In this document: positions 13,568 to 25,677 of the stretch, piece after piece
Layout: every line of letters starts with the position of its first letter
How positions within the stretch are numbered: the stretch's first letter is position 1
From: Rachycentron canadum
Lineage: Eukaryota > Chordata > Actinopteri > Carangiformes > Rachycentridae
Direction of reading: 5' to 3'
Length of the DNA: 64,000 bases
Assembly: GCA_038496675.1 (NCBI GenBank)
Contig: CM076658.1
Span: 11,806,598-11,870,597 of the forward strand
The notes under the pieces: model-generated
What the model saw: only the letters and a program-made list of their open reading frames with translations
Database searches by the model: none
Told to the model about the DNA's origin: nothing
Made by a program: the position numbers and the translations under genes

Positions 13568-13815
13568 CATTTTAAAGGAAAAGTAAGGTGACTTACTACT
13601 GAAGCTTTTCAAGAAACCCCATGAAAAATCTAAAACCAACAATAAATGAATCTTACCAACAACTGTGTATCTAAAAAAATTTGTTTTTCCCATTGTCCAT
13701 TGAGGCAATTCCAAATACACTGTCCTGTTGCTGTAAATACTCAGTATCACACCAAACATGTAATAATCTGCAGCTGGAAATAGTCTCCAGCAACTGCACG
13801 GTTTACTGCTGTTTT
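13568..13815. repeat. Interspersed foldback repeat family B, copy 1
   Basis: The core at about 13720-13800 ('gctgtaaatactca', 'caccaaacatgtaataatc', 'gaaatagtctcc') matches a second copy at 36429-36640 base for base over long stretches. The segment at 13600-13655 is the reverse complement of the 'gttggttttgg...ttttcat' part of copy 2, so the family carries inverted arms. It resembles a nonautonomous element common in percomorph fishes. No coding capacity. Confidence 0.65.
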
Positions 13816-16800
13816 AACAGCGTTAAAGTGCCCTTCTGTATTGAACTGTACTGAACTATTTTCTTAAAATGAGACCAAATAAGTAAAGATTTACATTTTC
13901 AATGGGAAGAAATGGTTCTGAGTAGGACTGAGATCAGTAGTGATACAGTCTCTTCGTGGGATTGTTTTTATGATTCATTCATTATTTATCATGGAGGATA
14001 CCGTAATTCTGTCAACACACAGTTGACATCACCACATACACTAGATCATGGTCAGTATTGTTAGTGCTTGATATTGATACCTTAACTTCTCCTCTTAAGC
14101 CGTGCTTTTTGTATCTTGTAGTTATCTTGCATTTTTTGTATTTTAAATGCAAACAGTTCTGCAGTTGCCCACTGTGAGTTCTGTGAATTATGCTGCAGTA
14201 ACTGGGACATTGTGTAGCTAATGGCATTCAGAGCGGCTTTGTTGCTACGCCACAGCATGTTGTCAGCTACAGGAGAAGTACCAGTGAAGCTAATTTTGTT
14301 AACGATGGCTCAATTGCCAGGAAGTGGTGAGAGTGGACCAGCATGCACTGTAAAGGGATCCTGGAAGTAGCTCACCTAAAAGAAAAGCATTCAAGTTACT
14401 TTTGAAATTATCAGCTACACCTGTCGGCTGTGAGAAAGGTCTGTAGCTGAGTCCTGAAACTGGGGAATGAAGCCATTATCAATGTTTTCTGCTTGTCCTG
14501 CAATTAGCTATCCATCTGTTGTATGGTGATGTGGAAAATAGAGTTTATGAACAGGGGGACAGCTGGTATATGATGAGCTTTGAATTATTTTATTTATTTA
14601 ATTTTATTCATTTAGATAAATATGTATGGTTGTTTGTGTAATCTGAGGTCACATTACTGTTTTGGAGATTGTGTTAATTAGATTATCCATTATATAGAGG
14701 AAAAAGACCATGTTAAACTGGTTTTAAACAGTTTAAAAATAACATTTCACATATTAAGCAATCATCAGAAGTAACAACTAATAACTAAAAATGTGTTTTT
14801 TAGATGCTACAGTCACAGAAACTCAAGCCTGGGATTGTTCCCAGGAAATAAAGGCTCTTTATTTTAAATGACAGTAAAAGATGACATGTCTTTAACCCAT
14901 CACAAACAAAGCTCTCACGTACACCTTTGAAGTTTTTCCCAGGGATATAAATGAGTAGGTACGCTCCAATTTGGTGCAAAGAAATCCATATATTTTTACA
15001 TGTTCCTAATTACTACTACATCTTCAAGTTTTTATTCACTTTCTCATGTACGGTTTACTATTTACAAATGTTAATTTGACTTATTATCCATCTCTATGTA
15101 TAAAAAAACACAGTACAAACCCTTGCAAGAAGCCCATAATAAAATCTGAAAGTAACAAAAGAAGATCACCATTACTGACATATGGGAACATATATTGAAT
15201 TGTGGTATTTCCTATAATTAAGCCTTTAAAAATGGATTTTGGCTATGTTCTTGTCCTGAAGTCACGATGGATAGCTCTGTGCACTATAATATCTTTTCCT
15301 CACACCAGACAGTCATGGAGATTGCTGTGTTTTGATGATTGCTGCCACTGATTAGCAGACTTGCAGCTGCTTGCTTTCATGCCACTGAATGAATTAATCA
15401 AGAAAACAAAGACAAGCTAATCACTGTTTTAACATTTGCCCATTAAATGAAGTGATGGCTAATTACTGTTTGTGCTTTAAGACAGCCTTTCAGGAATTTT
15501 TAAATTGCTTTGAAGTCAAATATCATCTCTGATTGATTTCTAAAAGCTCTCTTATTCTAACCTCACACTGATAGTAGCAGGTTTTTTTCTGTTTATGTGC
15601 ACAGAGATACAAAATCCTCAAACTTTATTTCATATATGTATACGATATGTACATTGATAAAAGACAAGTCTAACATAAATATGCAGATTATGTCAGAGCA
15701 TTTGGCATTTTAAATTGTTTGTTCACCCAATTTACAAAATTAACACAATGCCCCACTTAGCTATAATGGTGTCAAGCCGTGCAAATAGTTTTGCCAATGT
15801 TTGCCATGTCTGCAGCTGACTGTTTTTTCTCAAATAAAACCCCATAGAAGTAGAATTTTTTTTGTGATATCACAGCATTGAAATGTTATTTTAAATAATT
15901 CAACTGCACTGTCGTTTACCAGAAACTGCGATCTCTTGTATCAACCACAGGACATGTTGTGAATAGTTGATATGACTATTTCTACACTAACAAACAGTGC
16001 TACTGAAAACTGTCCACAGTGAGGTGTATGATTTATTCATTATAGATGTTATAGAGTCAACTCTTAGATCTGAACAAGTAATATGAACATTTACAATTTA
16101 CTTTTCTCTTCTTGTTTCACCAAAATTATAAAATAAATAAATAGAAATCTGTCACACAGCACATTCTGTCTATTATCCAGAGTGACCAGGAACAACACAC
16201 TATTACACAGTGTTTAGATTTTGTAATTTTTTGCAGTGTTAATATTTTTGTGCACCATTCACCACCATATACACAACCATAATACATAAGCCCAGATAAG
16301 TGAGGAAATGTTTTTCTGTTTTTTAGAAATAAGGCAAAACACGATGTTGCTCAGTCAAATGATTTGATCTTTAATGGTAAGCAAATGTAAAAAAAGATCC
16401 AATATTTTTTGGCAGAACACTATTTATTGTATAAATTCCTTTGAGCTACTGTTCCTGTTATCCTGGTTATCCTAGTCTGGGCTGTCCAGTGTAAACATGC
16501 AGCTCTGGTACATGTAAGCCATGACAGATATTGATCGGTCCAGACATGTGCTGATATTTTCACCCTTTTATTACATTTATGTCTCAGTGCAAACACAACT
16601 AATGCCTTCCTATGCTGTGTCAAATCTCAAATTGCAGTTCCCCACTATTCCCTGGTCAGGAAAGCAATAATGGGGAATTACAGCGACTTTAACCACAATC
16701 ATTCAGTCCACCTCATAAGCCTCACCTTGTAAAGACTGTCTGCTGCTCAGTGAACTGTGCACTCTGCTGTTACATAGTGGAATAAGGTCTACACTGAACA

Positions 16801-19285
16801 TAGCAGCAAGAAAATGTTTAAGATTAAAGTAAAATATAGTCTTATTTTGCATGCAAAACAATAGCTTTTTTATCTATTGTATCCCTATATTTTTAATTGC
16901 ATCCATTTATAATCAGGTCAGCTCCTGAGCTTTCAGACTGGCTGGTTGGGAAATAATCAGTGTGCGATCAGTGGCAGTCAGCCCTGCACATCAGACAAAG
17001 CTTGAGTGAATAATCAGAAGGGGAGGCCCCCGTAATCAAAATGAAAAACGGTTTCCACATCAGTGCTTCCAAGTCTATATCCATATATTCATTTAGTTTG
17101 CACGATTGAAAAGTAAAAAAAGGTGCTTTTATACAAGGGAAGATTAATTTTGGTTGAGGTTGAAAGGTCATTCAGAAACAGAAAGGAGTCTCAGCACAAG
17201 AATCCATTTAGTAGATGTTGTGGAGCTTTCGATCATTTCACAGGGTTCTCCTCATCAGATGCTGCTTCCTAGATCAAGAATAAAGTTCAATCCTCAGCTT
17301 TAAAGCAAATGTATGTGATGCTTTTTGATGAACAGTGGTCCCTGTTGGTACAAGTGACAGTGATGCTAAATGCTACACTGCTGTTTTCCCACAGAACTTA
17401 TTTTTAGCAGTTAGCCAAAATGCTACGCTAGCAGTAGCACAGATGAAGAGTGGTCATTGAGACAGTCCTCAGAAAAAAAATGAAATCATAAATCTTATAT
17501 ATTATAATTAATATAAAGATCCATCTGCTAATGAAGATCATGTGATGTGAAGGAAAGCACCACAACAACTACATGGATGGATTTTGTGGGGTTGTAGTTA
17601 GACTGCAGAAGTGCTTTTGAAGCATAATTCAAATTATTTTTGGAAATTAGCATATGTAACAAAAACAGCTGGGTATCATTAATATCCTGATTGTATTGCA
17701 ACGTGTTAATTTATTTAAGGACAATTGAGACCTTTGCTTATTTATATTGCACTAAACACAGATCCATCATGAGTTACTCACCTGATGGATACAAAGGACA
17801 GTGAATAAACTCTGACTCCAGAGAGATGGGCCTCTGGAAGAAAATGCAGCCCTCTGAAAACACAACCAGCCACAGGCAAGAAAGGAATCATGTCAACAAT
17901 GAGCAAGATTGTCTTTGCTAAATGGCGCAGTAAGAGATGACGTATTTGACAATTTCACATTGCTTTGAAATTTATTCCAGGAATGAAGATTGGTACAGGA
18001 TGATCTTTGCTGCTGAATTATGTCTGCAGCCAACTTTCCTTTTTTCTGCAGTGTGTGCGATGTGTTCCCACTGTGTAGGGAGCTCATAAACAAGGTTGGA
18101 TAATAATGGTGGTGATGGCGGTGGGGGGAGTAGGGGGGTGTTCAACCTCAGCGGTTCAAAACAAAGAGCAACTCTGTCTGAAAATCCTGGCAGATTACAC
18201 TCATTAGCCCACTGCTTGTGTAATGTCTTATTCTGGATATTATGTAAATTAAAGGGGGTTTTCTATGGAGTAAACCATCCAGACAAAATTATATTTTTAC
18301 CCCAGTTTCTGTTTTTCAGTCTCTCCTTTAAAAATATTTTCTCTCTTCTCTTTCTGTCTGAAATAAATGTCTGTCTTTGATATGCTAAGGAGCAGACAGC
18401 ATAGGGAGAGTATCATCCGTGGACACTGGTTGACCAGATGTCCACCAGTCAATGTGCTCTGTGTAATTTTGACTGATTTGATATTCATGGCCCGCTGATT
18501 TGAAAACTGCCTCAAGCCAAATGCCTTGTTTTGAACAAATATAAATTCATATACATTTCAATCTGCTGGCTTGTTTTCTATGCAGCAATCAGTGTCAATC
18601 ATTTTGCCTTTGCCACCTGCCATGACACCACAATACTGCAGTATAAGGAATACAGTTAGTCTGACATTATTACCACTGTCCACTGTTTTTTGTTTTTTGT
18701 TTTTTTGTGCATAAAAGAATAATTCCAGGTAATTACAACTTATATTTCTATGTTTCTAGAAAATATGAAAACATTGTACTCTTAAGGTGAACTGCTGAAA
18801 AGTGGGCACACAGCAACATTTTTAAAATATCCAATAACAACAATAATGATAAATAACAGCAATGTGAAAGCCATGGTCTGGTTTGGTAGAGATTTGCTTA
18901 AGAAGAAAATCCTTTAATTAAATAACTGCTACTGAAGATGACTGAACTGATGTATGAACATAACACAATGAACTGCTACATTGTTACATTACTACAAAAA
19001 CTCACACTATGCCTGCAGATGACATCCCCAAAAGGTGACAGGAGAGGTCTGAGACCTGTGAGGTACCCCACAGGTCATTGACTGTGACCTGCCAGTGGCT
19101 TCACTAAAAATACCTTATAAATAAGAAGAAAACCACTTGTGGACCAGAGATGCTAACCCAGTTCCAATATAAAAAAAAAAAATCAACAGCGTTGAACGCA
19201 GCACTTAGATATAAAAGAACTAAGATTGAAAAATTTCTAGCTTCCAGCAGATCATTCATCACTTTAAGGAATGCAGTGTCTGTAC

Positions 19286-19335
19286 TGTGATAGTGAACAT
19301 TACCAGCAAAACATCAGCATGTTAGCGTGCAGACA
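19286..19335 (+). repeat. Fragment of the 'catgttagcatg' fish repeat
   Basis: The segment 'gtgaacattaccagcaaaacatcagcatgttagcgtgc' matches the 3' portion of the family also seen at 12295-12530, by recognition of its usual wording. It is too short to define an element end. Confidence 0.4.
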
Positions 19336-20915
19336 TCTTTCTATGATGAGAATAGAGAGTGTATACTTAACCTACTCTGTCATTCACAGAAGGGTTCGCA
19401 CTGCTGTTTATAAAAGTGTCAGGCATTTTAATGAGCTGAGCCCAGAACATTTTCAGGGATGATTAGGGCTGCGGGCTAAGCTGCCACACTTTTAGAGAGC
19501 TCTGTGCTGCAACATTACATAATTATGTCTCTTTATTTCTATTAGTCATGATTCATAATCATTTTCACTCCTCTCTGCACTACTAACAAATGTGAGATGG
19601 ATTTTGACTTAAATTTCTTGAAACATAAAACTCTCAGTCTGTTCCTCAGAAAGCAACATGTTGCACTAATCAAATTATTCATACATCAGCACCTCTAAAA
19701 TTTCTATTAACACTTCCTCCTCCTGGGACTAGTCAGATAATTTCAGCCAGTAAGATAACCGGTGGTGTATAAAAGAAGTCCACCAGCTCAGAAACATTGT
19801 TCTCATGGGACCATGACACTCTAAACAGATGCTGTTCTCCTACAGTGAGTGAAACACAATATGGTCAGCACTCCACAGGTTTGTGTCCTCTTCAGCCGGA
19901 GCAGACAGTCAACAGATTTCTGATCAGAAAGTCAAGCCCTGCTACTAAGAAGTGACTCTTGGCCACCTGTCTACAAACACTGAAACTGAATATACACATT
20001 TCCATTTTCTATGTACTGTAACAAGCGCATACTCATTTATAGTCATAGTCATGTCTTCATTGTGTCTATACCCACATTCAAAAATCTGGGAAAAGTCAAA
20101 AATACTTTTTCTCATGTCTGTTATGATAATACTATAAAGCACTATGTTAATATGTTGCTACACCAGCCTCCACTCTAATGGGATCCTGCTGGAAGGAATG
20201 AGCAGAATTAGAACGGGCACTGATATTGATGATAAGGCCTTGAACAAGTGTACAAAAATATCTATGTTGAATAGCTTTAACCATACAGAGAATCTTCCTC
20301 CATTTCATAGATTCAAACTATATGTTGAAATCTTTTAATCTCCTGGCAGGGTCTATACTCAGAGGTCACTATGATGCCTTAAACGAATGTAACCCAGGAT
20401 GTGACTAAAAATTCAGATTGCTTTCAAGATTTCTGTCCTCTTGGTTCAGTCTTAGCTGAATAATCTAAATATTTTCAGAAAGTAAGTTCCTTTGCATGTC
20501 ACTTTTTTTGGTTATGATTTCTATGTAGCTGATCATGAAACCTCTCTGTCCTCCAGGAAGCTGCAGGGTCTAGCCCTTGTCTCTCCAGGGATGTGGAGGA
20601 GTAAGGTACAGTTACATAAGAGTGAAAAAATAAATAGCTACTAGAGATTCTCTAGCCATCAATGATTATGAGAGCAGCGTGTGATGTTCTGCACTCAGAT
20701 ATTCCCACTGTGGACGCTCACACTGGAGGCTTTTCATGATTATATAAAGCATTAGTGCACCTTCACAGACATGCCTGCACATATCATGATTTCACTTCTT
20801 TCTCAACAGAATATAAACTAGTTAATTTTTTATGTTTCTTAAATGAATATTTTTATATATTTTTTTGTGGTGACTATAAACAAGCTTCTATTTGAACCCA
20901 GGAGGTTTCAGGGGA

Positions 20916-20937
20916 ATATATATATATATATATATAT
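20916..20937. repeat. (AT)11 microsatellite
   Basis: Eleven perfect AT units directly precede a copy of interspersed repeat family A. Confidence 0.95.
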
Positions 20938-20942
20938 GACAC

Positions 20943-21120
20943 TTTAAAGGAATAGTTCAAGTCTCTGAGAAATATTCTTTGATATAGGATAAGTAATATA
21001 ATGTCTGTACAGAGCTGGAGCCAGCATGTGCTTAGATTAGTTTAGCACAAGATAATACAACTATACACCAAAATGTAAAAACCAAAGACCATTTGTAATT
21101 TTAGGGGTGTTACTGTCTTT
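20943..21120 (+). repeat. Interspersed foldback repeat family A, partial copy
   Basis: It starts with 'ctttaaaggaatagttca', continues with 'aatgtctgtacagagctggagccagca' and 'ttagtttagcaca', and loses similarity after 'ccaaaatgtaaaaac'. These are the ordered landmarks of the left half of a common percomorph repeat; a longer copy is in CHRNA1 intron 5. The right arm is not visible here. Confidence 0.6.
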
Positions 21121-24100
21121 TGGTGTTTATTTCTCAAAAACATAAAAATTTGACATCATAGACTTTTTCTTTATTTGAAATACAGACTGTTAAATTACTC
21201 CTGACTTTCCCTTGATATTGCATAAACAACATTGCAACATATTATTCATCGCGTTTATATCTCTTATTGAACTTACCTTGATTATAGGTTTGCAACTACC
21301 TAATTATGATGGTAAAAGTTTAGATATATATTCACCCTGAAGACCAAACACATCAACAAAAGTCTGTCGCTCAGGGTAATTATACCTAGATTTAATGGAT
21401 GCACGGTTGTAATGTCAGTGTAAAACTATTTAATTATACAGATGACAACAATATCTGGTAAACACAGAAATCTTTCCCATGACCACCATCCATGCTGTAA
21501 TGTGTGGTAATGTGGTAATATGAGGTTGATATAGATTTATTCATTTTAGTCTTGTGAAGAAACAAATTACCTGAAATGTTGGACTAATCCGTTAAGAATA
21601 TATGTGAAATATTGCAGGCATTAACTAAATCATCCAATCCTGTTATCATCACCTTGTTGCCAAAATAGCTGAAGCACAGTGAGTCATTCATCAAGATCTA
21701 AACACCGGTATTCACACTATTGTTGGGGGAAACTTTTCACTACAGAATCACACAGAGATAAAGGACCACTCAAGCCTTTTTAATTATCCTTTGCAACTGT
21801 TTGCCATTCTCTATAATACCTAGTTGTTATTCATAAAAGCATGTGATTAGATGGCTTTGTGGTAACCACATTGTCTCTCAAGATAGGATTAATGGTATTT
21901 TCAACTGACTGCCTCTGAGAGTTTCGTTTGGTTGTGGGTCCACCAGTAATTCGTGATTGAAAATGCATTGTAATTATATTTAGGACTATTATCACAAGGC
22001 CTTATGGGTGCTTAGTTGGATTTGCACAACTTTATAATATTTTTTTGTACTAGCAGAACAATTCCATAAATGTCTGTTAAAGTCATGTTGTTCATTGTGA
22101 ATGTGGAGTCTGGCAGCAGTAATGTGATCACTGATCTGCTTCCACATCATTGAAGCACTGAGTCACTGTAACATCCAGCACTGTGCTGGCCTATCTGACA
22201 TTTTCAGACTATGCTGTTAAGGCTACAGTCATACGATGCATGTATCAGGACTGGTTCAGTGATGGAGTACTCCTCTATCTAAATGGATTTTTGAGAGCAG
22301 GTGTCACTGATTTAACCACTGCAATGTGTTTATGCAGGTTTCTATTCCTTAAGAGGAAAAGGGACTGGCTGGGATAAATCCACAGTTTAAAATGCAGCTG
22401 TGACTATAACTTCACACTGTGCTTTGTAGAGGTGTGTCCTACGCGTGCTCTGACCTTGCTGCTTGAATAGCAAACACTGATAGCACTACACCATACATCA
22501 CTGTCAAAGCATAGGCTGTTCTAGCAACATCCAGGTAATCTATCCATCCCAGTGACTGTGGTGTAATTTGTTCCATGTTTCTTGCAAGCCCAGCAAAACA
22601 CTAACAATTTGCACCACATCTTCTGCATATGTGGTATTTCCAGGTGGTGGTGGCTCAACCACATGAAGCCTTTCTGTATCTCTGACTCACTTTGTGCTAA
22701 TTCTCCTCCCTCATAATCCCTCATTGAATGATTATGTAATAAATGTGTGTTTAAATCTTCTATGCTGCACTTTAAATGGCTACAAAATATAAAAGGGACA
22801 GTGCTGCTGTCACAGCACCCACAGTGCATGACAAGATTCAAATTTGTTGTGGTCATTTCACACATTTAGTAGTATGAAAACTATCAGTGTACAGGCATCC
22901 CACTTGCTGACATCATCCTCTATATTCTTGGACTTTATTGTTAATTCCTGCCTCTCACTCTCGTCATCATGCTGTAGTTTCTGCTTACGTAACATTATGT
23001 AACTTCATATTTGCAGCTTTGGTGAAGGATGAGTTTGGTGAATTAGGAGTGCTTGATCTTAATGTGAAGTACATCAGTAAAACTGCATGTTGTTTTTTTT
23101 TTTTTTTTCTTTAGCTGTGAATTCTATTATGATGTGCTCTACTTTATCTCAAGTAAACTGTGTTATGTGAGAGACTGCGATAGAAATCATAGCCCTGAGA
23201 GTTCACAATCAAATCACAAGATGTCCTCTTAATGGCTCTGTGTCTGTGCTGGGTCAGCCGTGCATTAGAAGAACATTTCATAACCTAACATCCTTCCTAC
23301 CCCACAGAAATAGTTAGCACAGTCTTCAACAGCTTAATGGCTTAAAAGAGAGTGGGCGGGAGTGAGGAAATAAAGTCTAAACAAAGAATGTGAAAGTTGA
23401 TGATTGTGCTGGTTCCTGGGTCAAAGCAAAATAGAATTGTTTCACAGCCTGATTAAATTACTGCACAAATCCTACATGTGGCAGGATCCAGAGACTCAGA
23501 TCAGGCTCTGATTTCCAGGCTGGACACAGATGGACAATACAGAGATGGAAAAGATACAGTGCTGTACACATCCATCCTCAAGAGTCCCATCTCTGGTCAT
23601 GTTTGGGAAACAAGCAAATCAATCAGTGTCAATTAGAGCTATGTTCAAAGTAAACCACATCCTGGGAGTCAGACGCTCATTCTGCACTTAACAGCAGGCA
23701 ACACAATTACGCTGCAAAAACCCTCTAAAGTGCTCAGGGTCTGAGAGGATGAACTGGTGCATATAAAAGGCTCTTACTGTCTTTTATCTATACCACTCTC
23801 AGGTACCCTCCTGAGCAGAGACTTTCACTGAACATGGGAGGGGAAAGCTGCACTGGAAGCCCTCTGTTTCATGTCTTTCATGTTCCTGTCAGACATAACA
23901 GTTTGGGATGCCATTCTACATAAGTACATTGATCTTCAAAGTCCCTTTTCTGCTCCCCACCACTGTTCATACTCTCATTTTTATACCCCTCAGAGGTTGG
24001 GGCAGCAAAAGCTACAACAGATCATTGATTTCTGGTGGAGTGTGTGCAGTCACTTCCTCTCCAGCTGTCTTTCATAAAGGTGAGAACGTTGCACTTTAAC

Positions 24101-25109
24101 AGCTGAGTCTGAATTAGACTCTGAGACGTGGGAGCATAATCACATTTGACGTGCAGTGTGAATTGCAGGAGCACGTTGCGGATCCTTTCTCCCACATCAC
24201 TGTTGCGATGCTATATTTGATACTCAATTTACATACATACAACACAATGCTTGCATCAGTATTAACCTCAAGGAAATGAACAGTCAGACAAAGACTACAA
24301 CAGCAGAAAGCTCCCAGTTTCCAGATCACATGTCTTGTGCAGACATATGTTGCTAAATTCTTTATTGTATATTTTATCATCATATAAAAATTATGGAATA
24401 AATTGCTGGTGACTGAATATTGATTAAAAACACAAATAATTAAGTTGAATGTTATAATATGGAATATAAAATTCATTTTGAGTTCTTTTGATGTGCTTGA
24501 TGTTTTCATTGTTTTATGTTAAGGTATAAAGCATGTTTCATAAACAAAGACATTTAAAGGGTGTCATTTAATCGAGAAAAAAACAGAAGAAAAATCTAGC
24601 ATTAAAAGACTAGAAAAAACCCCAAAATATTTCTTCTCAAGTAGAGCACTGGGATTTTAAACTGTGTCACAGTGGAAATTTCAAAGCCGTTTCATCATGA
24701 ATGGTTCGATTAAAAACAATGTGTCCTTTAATTAACAAAGCTGTTTTCCCTTTATGGCCCCATTTCCTTATTCATTTCATGCATTGTTTTTCTTGCTTTT
24801 TCATCCAATTGCTGCCGAATATGAAATTTATTTTATTTATATGAAAGCCCAAGCATCCATACAAAATTGCGCTTATGTCAATGATATATTGCTTAGAAGC
24901 TTTGTGCTTTTGTGTTCTTGCTCTTTGTGGTCATGACCAGTTTCTGTGGCAACATGATTTTGAAAATAGCTCCTCTCTCTAACGGCCCACTGCTGTCGCA
25001 AGTTCTGCAGCCTGCAGCCTACTCTTGATGCATGACTCATTCATTGCTCATTACCATCCCACTCTCATTTCATACTACCCAGGCTCCCCTGCTTGGATAT
25101 CTGATGGAG

Positions 25110-25420
25110 ATGGTTGTGTGGGGGCGGGGTAGTGGCTACTATAAAGCTGGTGTATCCGTGCTGTGATTGGCTGGTGGGAGCCATTTAATCTGCCATGACT
25201 GCTGCAGGGTCCGCCCCTGTACTCCTCCCCCTCGCTCCGACCGCCCTGACAGCATCCATACACAACACTGTGCTGTCTCTGTTCCAGGGAGAATATCAGC
25301 TCTGCACAGGGAGGAGAGGATTAGCGCAGCCACTCAGCTCATCTGCATACACGTTCCCACAGAACCACATGAGCACCCAGGGCTGCACCTCTTTTGTATA
25401 AAACCTGGCACTCCTATCAC
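25110..25420 (+). promoter_or_regulatory. CHN1: CHN1 alpha1-isoform promoter region
   Basis: Upstream of the alpha1-chimaerin first exon lies an AP-1 site TGACTCA (25033-25039), a GC box (25120-25129), a TATAAA (25140-25145) and an inverted CCAAT box (25166-25170). A second TATAAAA lies at 25397-25403. The region is less AT-rich than its flanks. Either TATA box would leave a leader of roughly 250-510 nt before the ATG at 25678. The actual start is not determinable here. Confidence 0.55.
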
Positions 25421-25677
25421 AGAGGCTCCACTTGATCTACTGTCACTGCTGTGAGAGGATTTAATAAGGACCACTGTTTTTTTTCCCTTTTGGACTCTTC
25501 TAAATGATTTCTATCATTTAAAATTATCGTCTGTGATGTCTCTGTTTAACTGGGATAATGCAAGTAATATTGTTTGATACAGACTTGCTCTGAGCGTCAA
25601 GGAGTTTTACCTTCATTTTTTTGTACTTTTCTCCTTGGTTTGTTCCTTCATTTGGTTTGGGAAACAGCAGCACAAGA

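Larger units (their letters stand above)
6396..25100. other. Gene-free interval between ATF2 and the CHN1 alpha1 promoter
   Basis: I read about 18.7 kb of AT-rich DNA without recognising a coding exon on either strand. The reading frames present are short, lack splice context and have no familiar motifs. In mammals the SH2-encoding first exons of alpha2-chimaerin lie in the matching interval; none of their hallmark peptides (such as the FLVRES-type SYLIRES motif or YYDGKHF) is seen here. The interval holds repeat fragments near 10.58, 12.3-12.5, 13.57-13.8, 19.3 and 20.9-21.1 kb, and blocks that look conserved in style near 8.2-9.0, 11.76-11.9 and 13.3-13.5 kb. Confidence 0.6.

Noticed and set aside
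21304..21325. Possible remnant of the SH2 'YDGK' peptide
   Set aside because: The read 'tatgatggtaaaag' is followed by an in-frame break and has no flanking SH2 sequence or splice sites.
22521..22865. 114-codon minus-strand open frame
   Set aside because: The translation is Cys/His rich but the spacing fits no zinc-finger pattern, and there is no supporting exon structure.
24114..24509. 131-codon minus-strand open frame
   Set aside because: Low-complexity translation with no recognisable motif or splice context in AT-rich DNA; long enough to arise by chance.
25167..25454. Overlapping open frames upstream of the CHN1 start
   Set aside because: They cover the alpha1 promoter and leader; proline/histidine-rich chance translations without homology.
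25621..25677. N-terminal extension of alpha1-chimaerin
   Set aside because: The frame is open upstream but has no ATG before 25678, and the MPSRES start matches the known alpha1 N-terminus.
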